Origin: Choristoneura fumiferana
Taxonomy: Eukaryota > Arthropoda > Insecta > Lepidoptera > Tortricidae
Assembly: GCF_025370935.1 (NCBI RefSeq)
Contig: NC_133472.1
Coordinates: 18,594,411 to 18,658,410, forward strand
Direction: 5' to 3'
Length of the DNA stretch: 64,000 bases
Shown: in pieces, positions 57,176-64,000 of the stretch
How the letters are laid out: each line of letters opens with the position of its first letter
Numbering within the stretch: the stretch's first letter is position 1
Program-made: the position numbers and the translations under genes
The notes under the pieces: generated by a model
Database searches by the model: none
The model's input: only the letters and a program-made list of their open reading frames with translations
Told to the model about the DNA's origin: nothing

Positions 57176-57349
57176 CTGCAACGAACACAACCCACAGCTT
57201 GAGAGTACCTACTAGTCCGCCCGCCCTCTCTAAATTAAATTTTGGGCTCAAAAAAACTTCAAAGCTAATTTTTGTACACAAACCTTTCTTAGGACCACAG
57301 ATAAACCTTAAAGCCATTCGCGTCCTCCCCTTGATTATTCTTTTCCCCG

Positions 57350-58016
57350 TTTTTAGGGTTCCGGAGCCAAAATGGCAAAAACGGAACTCTTATAGTTTCG
57401 TCATGTCTGTCTGTCTGTCTGTCCGTCCGTCCGTCCGCGGCTTTGCTCAGGGACTATCAATGCTTGAAAGCTGTAATTTTGCACGGATATATATGTAAAC
57501 TATGCCGACAAAAACGGTACAATAAAAAACAAAAAAAAATTTTTTTAGGGTACCTCCCATAGACGTAAAGTGGGGGTGTTTTTTTTTTTGGCATGCGGTT
57601 GCATAGTTGCTATAGTGTGGGGTATCGTTAGATAGGTATTTTAAAACCATTAGGGGTTTGCCAAGACAATGTTTCGATTCAGTGATATGTTTGCGAAATA
57701 TTCAACTTTAAACTGCAAATTTTCATTAAAATCGAGCGTCCCCCCCTCACTAAAATTTAAACCGGTGGGTGGAATTTTTTTTAACAAATTCAGGATGGTT
57801 GTAAGTAAATCAAACTTTCAAGGAAAACTATAACGGCTAAGTTTGCTTGAGAATTATTAGTAGTTTTACTCTTAAATAGCAGCCTAAGGTATAAAATATA
57901 CCTAAACTTGGATGATTCCGTGTAAAATACGAAATCCTTAGAAAAATATTACTTAAATTTTTCGTAATGGCTACGGAACCCTATTTAGGGCGTGTCCAAC
58001 ACGCTCTTGGCCGGTA
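57350..58016 (+). repeat. GGTTCCGGAGCCAAAATGGC interspersed repeat, long copy
   Basis: It runs from GGGTTCCGGAGCCAAAATGG through TGTCTGTCTGTCTGTCCGTC to ACGGAACCCTATTTAGGGCG and CACGCTCTTGGCCGG. The ends GGGTTCCG / CGGAACCC are inverted. No coding capacity. A common type of Lepidoptera repeat. Confidence 0.65.
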
Positions 58017-58107
58017 TTTAGTATCTCTAGTGTTAGGTTAAATTTACATTTATCAACTCTCTGCGAACATACTTACCTACTTAAACAAACTTTAACGTGA
58101 GTAGGTA

Positions 58108-58390
58108 CAGTCAAGGGCATAAATATATGTACGTTCCCAGAGCTTCAAATATATATATGTACTATATATTAGGCAAATATATCCATGCGGAAATTTGATC
58201 AGAAATATTTGCACATTTATCGAGTCATGTACAATTGCAGACACAAACATGTAGGCAAACAAACAGCCATAGATATATATAAACGTTTCTCATATATGTT
58301 CATGTGAACAAAGGGTCGGAAATATCTACACACGTAGGTACTCGTATATCATAAACATGTGAACATAACAGATGTCAAAAATATCTGTAC
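58108..58390. repeat. CAGTCAAGGGCA repeat, reversed relative at 59790-60098
   Basis: CATGTAGGCAAACAAACAGCCAT and CATAAACATGTGAACATAACA recur inverted in two tandem versions between 59790 and 60098. Confidence 0.5.
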
Positions 58391-58500
58391 AGTCATCATC
58401 ATCAGCCTATATACATACGTCGCACTGCTGTGCACAGGCCTCCTCTCAGAATAAGAGGGCTTGGGCCGTAGTTCCCACGCGGGCCCAGTGCGGATTGGGA
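58391..58500 (-). mobile_element. SINE (first family) 3' fragment
   Basis: TCATCATCATCAGCCTATAT through CCCAGTGCGGATTGGGA is the reversed end of the SINE seen at 1271. Confidence 0.75.
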
Positions 58501-58824
58501 CAAACAGACAAAATATTTAGGCATTGATACCTTAGCTGTCAACGTCAACCACTTGTATCTAAAGAGTCAACATAACAAATATATCTAAACAACAGAAAAA
58601 TAGACGTTTAAAGCATAGGTATAGCTATGGTCGAATGTTGAAACAAAAATTGTCATGCAATTTCAGGTTTAGTGCAATTTCACCTTTAGCAATTTGACAA
58701 TCATCGAAAACAGTACAGTCTAGTCATCACATACATCTGTCTCACGTTTTTCTCTTCAATCATTTGATTGATGCCTCTCGGTCAAAATACTGTAACTTAT
58801 TTACTTTTCGAAACAAATAGTAGC

Positions 58825-59255
58825 CTATATTTTTTTGTATGAATGGCCATGAAGCTACAGTGCGACTAGAGAAACGTAAAACAGTTAATTCTGAGTGGTA
58901 CACGACCATTTGTTTGAAAGAATTTGAAGGAATTCGAAAAGATAACCAGAAACGAAGAATCATTCCTCATGACAATGCCAGCTGCCATACAGTAGGCGAA
59001 TCAAGTCGGTTTTTTGAAGCTCAGAAGATACTCGTAGAATTAACGGGTCATTCGCCGCGCAGCCCTGACTTGGCACCCAATGACTTGTATTAATTACCAA
59101 GCGCGAAGAATAAATTACGTGATCAACGATATTCGATACAAAAAGAAGCAGTTGATGCGTTTTAACAGCACGTTTTGGAGATACCTCAGTTGGGCTGGCA
59201 AAGTGCTATAAAAGTTGATTTTAACGAATGAAAAAATGTATAGATCATCTCTGAG
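58825..59255 (+). pseudogene. degenerate mariner transposase, catalytic part
   Basis: KRKTVNSEWYTTICLKEFEG, IIPHDNASCHTVGESSRFFE and LTGHSPRSPDLAPNDLY match the same subfamily as 16786. A stop follows NDLY and only a remnant of the C terminus remains. Confidence 0.75.
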
Positions 59256-60098
59256 AGTATTTTGAAAATTAAAAAAGACATATTTATTTACACACGCATC
59301 GTTGTTTTATAATTCTGGATACATAAGTAATACCCTAATACCCTTGTATTGTATTTTATCTACACCCATATATAATAGTAGGTAAATCCTCAATTACCTA
59401 TGCGTTCAAAAACCATAGGTAATGACCAGCATTACGACATTGAATTATATTATGAACACGGCTGTATAGTAATGGTCATTACGATACAGAAATCTCATTG
59501 ATGACCACGTGCAGCAGCAGGTCGTCACGCGCACAGCGGGCGCAGCTCGTGGGGCAGACATACCTACTACCTAGTTCTCGTTAATGCAGGTCATTCTCAA
59601 TGGTTCTTGAACACGTGATAGAGGATTTAATATATGGATATAGATAAAATATTGTATGCAACTGTACGTAATTAGACCTTAAAACACTCATGTGACCATA
59701 TTATAAAACTCGTGTTTTAAGGACCCCTATTACGATACAGTTGCATAAAATACTATTATCTGATGGACATGGTGTAGTAACGGGTACATATAAATTTTTC
59801 TGTTATGTTCACATGTTTATGATATAGGTACGTGTGTAGATATTTTCGTCCCCTGCTTTGTCAAAATGTATAATAATGAGAAACGTGTATAGTATAGATA
59901 TTTGAGGCTGTTTGTTTGCCTTCATATTTTTGTCTGTCATTGTACAGAATATAATTTTGTCCTCCGTTATGTTCGCATGTTTATGATAATATACGTGTAA
60001 GATATTTCTGACCCTTGTTTTGTTCATATGTATAAGAGAAATGTGTGAACATGTATTTATGGCTGCTTGTTTGCCTACATGTTTTGTCTGTCATTGTA
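59256..60098. repeat. AT-rich region with two tandem, reversed CAGTCAAGGGCA-family units
   Basis: TTATGTTC(A/G)CATGTTTATGATA occurs at 59801 and 59968; each is followed by a GTTTGCCT(T/A)CAT.TTTTGTCTGTCATTGTACAG block. No gene. Confidence 0.5.
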
Positions 60099-60222
60099 CA
60101 GTCAAGGGCAAAGATATCGACACGGCCAAAGTTGCAAAAATATGTATACACGGCCTTAATGTTAAGTGCATAAATACATATTTTTGTAACTTTGGCCGTG
60201 TCGATATCTTTGCCCTTGACTG
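60099..60222. mobile_element. TA-type MITE with CAGTCAAGGGCA ends
   Basis: CAGTCAAGGGCAAAGATATC...GGCCAAAGTTGCAAAAATAT and inverted right arm, TA on both sides. Confidence 0.75.
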
Positions 60223-60443
60223 TACTGATGTAAATGGGCGAATATGTACGCATTTTAATGTCTCGATAAAATAAAGTGCATATCGTCACTTCACTACGTA
60301 GTCGGTCGGTCCCAAAGTTCTGTCACTGGCACATTATTTTTAAATTTAGAACATGATTTTAAGAAAATTTGATTGAATTCCATTTTTGAATGTTTGACAA
60401 TTATTTTAAAACAAAAAACAGTCATTCGTTGCAATTTCTCACG

Positions 60444-61815
60444 ATGGAGTGGACATTGAAAGAAAACCGAATAGCTGTTTTAGCATTGCACCGCTGTGGG
60501 CACTCGCCAAGTACCTACCATTTTCAAGTTGTTCAAAAATGTAAATATGACGCTTAGGTTTGTGTACCGTACTATTGATAGGTACAATGAAGTCTCCAGT
60601 GTTGAAGACAAGAAAAGAATTGGCCGGCCTCGCTCCGTACGAACACCAGCAGTGATCAAAGCGATCAAGGCGCGCATAGCAAGAAATCCTGTCCGAAAAC
60701 AGAAGTTGATGGCTTTGCAGATGGGTGTCAGTAGAAACCGTCAAAAAGGTTTTAAACGAAGATCTTAGTCTACGAGCATACAAAAAAAAAGGGTGGGCAC
60801 TTACTTAATGCCCGTCTAAAAACAATAAGGCTTAAAAGATCCCGGAAGTTGTTAAAGCGGTACGCGAAAAATCGACACCGTGATATCCTCCTTACAGACG
60901 AAAAGATTTTCGATATTGAAGAGAAGTACAATAAACAGAATGATAGAGTGTACGCTAGGAGCTCTGAAGAAGCAGGAGAAAGAGTTCCACGGGTGCAACA
61001 TGGGCATCATCCATTATCAGTGATGATCTGGTTGGGTGTATCTTACTACGGGCCAACTGAGGTTCATTTTTGCAAAAAAGGGGTCAAAATCAATGCGAAA
61101 GTGTACAGTCACCAGCATTAATATCTGCCACAGCGGAGCGTGCAAAAATATCTGACACGTCCTTCCGGCCCTAGAAATAGAGTCGTATCAGATATTTATG
61201 CACGCTTGTTGTGTCAGATATTGGTGCTGGTGACTGTACCTATTACGAAACTCGAAACTCGAGGTTCGTATCGTGCGCGGTCCCTCTGAGTACAACGGCA
61301 AAAACTACTAGACACTGGCAAAATAATAATTGTCCACCAATGGACAGAGCCATATTTTTTTTAAAGAAACAACAATTTTATTTAGAAATGTATATTCTAT
61401 GATGGTATCAAATAGATACACAATAAACTGGCGACGAGTACCAAGACATGGTTTTGGATAAGCATGTCAAAGATCTGCCCAACACGCTATTTTCAGGATA
61501 TAATTTTGTGTTCCATCAGGATTCTGCGCCAGCACACAAAGCCAAGACCACTCAAGCCTGATTTGACCGTCAAAAAATCGACTTTTTTGGTCTTCCTCCA
61601 GTCCGGACCTTAATCCTCTGGACTATAAAATTTGGCAGGTCTTAGAGGGGAAGGTCTGTGCTAAACCCCATAAAACTTTGGAGAGCCTGAAGTCATATTT
61701 AAGAAAAGCAGTCGCTGAAATAGACATGAAAATGGTGCGTGCTGCGATAGACGACTGGCCGCGCCGATTAAGGGCCTGTATTGAAAACAAAGGAAGTCAT
61801 TTTGAATACTTTTAA
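60444..61815 (+). pseudogene. mariner-type transposase, interrupted
   Basis: MEWTLKENRIAVLALHRCGH, then RTIDRYNEVSSVEDKKRIGR and PRSVRTPAVIKAIKARIARN (helix-turn-helix part), ILLTDEKIFDIEEKYN (first Asp), MIWLGVSYYGPTEVHF; after the insertion, FHQDSAPAHKAKTTQA (second Asp), a damaged third site (VRTLILWTIKF for PDLNPLDYKLW) and DDWPRRLRACIENKGSHFE. Several frameshifts. No catalytic activity expected. Confidence 0.82.
61106..61236. mobile_element. TA-type MITE with CAGTCACCAG ends, copy 2
   Basis: Same family as 38491, flanked by TA on both sides, inserted in the transposase relic. Directly after it comes a short piece of the GGCTACTACG MITE family and a repeat shared with 9137-9210 (ACTAGACACTGGCAAAAT). 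Confidence 0.8.
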
Positions 61816-62237
61816 GTAATTTTAATTCTTTATTGAATGTACTTTAAATTGGTATATAATTTCTTAAAAACTGATTGGTACTTTTGTTTTTATCATTATT
61901 TTCATTTGTGACAGAACTTTGGGACCGACTACGTACTTTAAAAATATTTGTAACTCAAAATCGATAATCTTTCTGAGTGACGTAAATTATTTGAAGGGTT
62001 AATGTACTTACAGTCGAACCATTTGATTCCTGACCCATCATAGAATGTTCTGACAGTAAGTGTCATAATGAATTCATTTGTCAAGCAATACAATGTCACT
62101 ATGACTTTTTCTACGAAAAGGTTCCACATTGGGTCACGATTCATTAGATAACATCAGAGTGGAAAATATTCAAACCCGCCATTCGCATTTCAAGAATGTA
62201 TTTCATTTGTAAGAATGGAGTTCCAAGAGAAAAATAC

Positions 62238-62483
62238 CTTGATATTCAGGCTGGCATATGCCTGCGGTCCCGCTTTGATGTCTCCGATGGTGACCTTGAC
62301 GTCATCGCTGTCGTCGGAGTCGGAGTCGCCGTGGCCCGCGCTACCGCTGGCCGCGTCGCCGTTGTTCTTCTCATGCTCATCGCGCTCGCGTCCCACTTCA
62401 GCAAAATGCTCGTCATTGAAATGAGAGTCATCATTTTCTTCAGCTTCATTTTCATTGTCTTCGTGATCTTTTTCTTTGCCATC
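62238..62483 (-). CDS. Fip1: Fip1, acidic N-terminal region exon
   Basis: Fip1 is a nuclear subunit of CPSF that tethers poly(A) polymerase and binds U-rich RNA during mRNA 3' processing. On the minus strand the acceptor AAATTATTAG precedes 82 codons that open DGKEKDHEDNENEAEENDDS, run through an acidic Ser/Asp stretch (GDSDSDDSDDVKVTIGDIKA) and end QAYASLNIK at donor AAG|GTATTT. The DDV-x-V-x-IGDI motif followed by SLNIK is typical of animal Fip1 just ahead of the conserved core. It starts and ends in phase 0. The exon with the initiator Met lies further right and was not found; the assembly gap at 63486 may hide it. Confidence 0.85.
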
Positions 62484-63085
62484 CTAATAATTTTAAGAAA
62501 AATTTTAATCAGTTAATTAAGTTATTTAGTGAGAATACCAGAATTACACATATAAGGTGTTACTATAATAGCAATGGAAAATATTGTCTGTTGTTTAAAA
62601 ATAAGGAAGTATTGCTGGAGCTGTAATGCTTATCGATGGATGTAGATAATAGATAGTACCTACTAGTAAGGTGTCACAAAGAGAGCTTAGGTTGTGAATT
62701 GAAAGAAATAACTGGGTCATATCATACTCAAAATCTTAAGTTTAGGACAAAATTTAGCAAATCCTCTTTTTACACTACAACTAGAAACAAAGACAAACTT
62801 AGTATTTTTCTTTGAAAAAATAAATAGAATAAATAGTAAAGAACCAACTTTTCAGTTATTCATTTCATTCGCTATATGTGGCGTTATCTGGGAAAAGGGA
62901 CCTTGTTGTCGGTTCTAGTTTCTGAGATAATCGCGTTTAAAGTAAAATGTCGAAAATATATATTTTTTCTATTTTTACTCTATATTATAAGCAGGGTCTA
63001 ACTAAACTCTAATTTGACAGAGACACAAGTCTTTAAATCGATTTTTTATGAGTTAAAACATCCCTTAAAGTTTAGTAAGAAAGAG
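62484..63085. other. Fip1 5' intron, no feature recognised
   Basis: AT-rich. I looked on the minus strand for a Fip1 first exon and found none. Confidence 0.35.
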
Positions 63086-63090
63086 GCCTT

Positions 63091-63178
63091 ATCATCATCA
63101 TCCCAGCCTATATACGTCCCACTGCTGGGCACAGGCCTCCACTCAGAATGAGAGGGCTTGGGCAGTAGTTCCCACGCA
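63091..63178 (-). mobile_element. SINE (first family) 3' fragment
   Basis: ATCATCATCATCCCAGCCTA through GGGCTTGGGCAGTAGTTCCC, reversed end of the family at 1271. Confidence 0.75.
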
Positions 63179-63286
63179 ATATAATAAAAAACGTCAATCA
63201 GAATCATCATAAAATGCGTTTAAAAGTACCTAAGGTAAATCATCAATAACTGGCCACCATTTGACGATTTACGCCAATTTGTGTCT

Positions 63287-63485
63287 TTAAGGGCAACACA
63301 CACAGAGAGCGGGCGCGGGTCGTGCGCGGGCCCGCGACGGGCGTATTTGCATGGCGGTATATGGACGCCTTCACACAGAACGCGGGCGCGGGTCGGGCGC
63401 GGGACGGGTCGTGCGCGGGCCCGCGCCCGTCGCCCGTCGTCACAAAGAGCGCGCGGGCCGAGCGCAGTTACCAACTCTATAAGGG
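63287..63485. repeat. extremely GC-rich, partly palindromic sequence beside the gap
   Basis: GCGGGCGCGGGTCGTGCGCG recurs and pairs with GCGCGGGCCCGCG blocks; ACACACACAGAG at the left and CACAAAGAGCG at the right could be ends of a foldback element. The gap begins here, so structure is cut off. Confidence 0.5.
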
Positions 63486-63585
63486 NNNNNNNNNNNNNNN
63501 NNNNNNNNNNNNNNNNNNNNNNNNNNNNNNNNNNNNNNNNNNNNNNNNNNNNNNNNNNNNNNNNNNNNNNNNNNNNNNNNNNNNN
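63486..63585. other. assembly gap, 100 N
   Basis: Exactly 100 N, the conventional filler for a gap of unknown size. Confidence 0.98.
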
Positions 63586-63689
63586 AAAACCATGGTAATT
63601 GAAATGGGGGAGATTTTGATAACATATGTGTAACAAACATTCTGAATAAGCATGGTATTAAACAAAAGCTGGGTTATGCCTTACACCAA

Positions 63690-64000
63690 GAACAGATTGG
63701 GTATGGTGAGCTAAGTAAAACAGCTAAGTTACTTATGACGTGCAAGAGCCACTTCAGTAGATTTATGGGCAGAATTGCACCACCTCCGCTTATGTACTGA
63801 ACCGGACAGGTACATCGAGAGTCGAGGTAAAAGCCCATACGAGGTTTGGTTTGAAAAAAGAACCAACAAAGAACATTTACGTGTAATAGGGAGCAGATGT
63901 TTCGTGCAAGTCCCTAAACAGATACGTAAAAAAATGGATAAGAAAGCCATTAAAGCGTTCCTTATAGGATATGATGAGGAAGACTATCGTATATGGTTAC
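63690..64000 (+). pseudogene. Copia-type retrotransposon pol fragment
   Basis: In frame from about 63800: ESRGKSPYEVWFEKRTNKEH, LRVIGSRCFVQVPKQIRKKM and DKKAIKAFLIGYDEEDYRIW, the end of a Copia integrase and the linker before reverse transcriptase. Just upstream ARATSVDLWAELHHLRL fits the LWAEA region in another frame, so at least one frameshift is present. It continues past the window. Confidence 0.85.

Larger units (their letters stand above)
60297..61933 (+). mobile_element. mariner-type transposon with nested MITE
   Basis: Ends CGTAGTCGGTC..CCCAAAGTTCTGTCAC, with TA next to each. The left end has an extra GGTC. It encodes a decayed transposase and carries insertions between about 61104 and 61430. 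Confidence 0.8.

Noticed and set aside
63220..63665. ORFs crossing the run of N
   Set aside because: They exist only because N was translated as X.

Overview
The window reads as nuclear DNA of a moth or butterfly (Lepidoptera). It holds two conserved animal genes split by long introns, and a dense load of repeats typical of that order: tRNA-headed SINEs ending in GATGAT, mariner and Harbinger transposons, Penelope-like pieces and Helitron-like repeats ending in CTAG. One 100-base run of N (63486-63585) marks an assembly gap. No bacterial or viral gene layout is present.

Plus strand, 5598-34995: the last six coding exons of pumilio (pum), encoding the whole Puf RNA-binding domain (all eight repeats with their base-reading residues), then a 3' UTR with one perfect Pumilio recognition element and a poly(A) signal. 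The amino-terminal exons lie to the left, outside the window.

Minus strand, 62483 down to about 38765: Fip1, a subunit of the cleavage and polyadenylation machinery. Eight exons with matching splice phases cover an acidic region, the conserved Fip1 motif, a proline-rich part and an Arg/Asp/Glu-rich tail. The amino-terminal exon or exons were not found. The two genes converge tail to tail, with about 3.8 kb between their poly(A) signals.

The standout is inside Fip1. The exon coding the Fip1 motif runs into 29 head-to-tail 132-bp units (47494-51321), followed by a truncated thirtieth. Each unit carries coding sequence plus the exon's own 5' splice donor (G|GTGAGT). The unit is exactly 44 codons and free of stops, so every one of the 29 donors would join the next exon in frame. 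The array is therefore either a chain of alternative exon ends adding 44 residues per step, or an intronic row of 28 decoy donors.

The introns and the intergenic gap are a transposon graveyard with many nested insertions: two sister mariners (one split by a SINE with a 12-bp target duplication), a 2.6-kb Tc1/mariner-type element and its internally deleted relative, both carrying a Penelope-like terminus, a head-to-head pair of Harbinger 5' ends forming a 2.2-kb palindrome, a full-length-looking non-LTR retrotransposon, a retrotransposon ORF1 relic, a P-like element with a THAP start and a perfect 8-bp duplication, several MITE families, and a Copia fragment at the right edge. A hammerhead-ribozyme-like fold is visible near 22.6 kb. 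All calls are from reading the sequence; no database search was possible.
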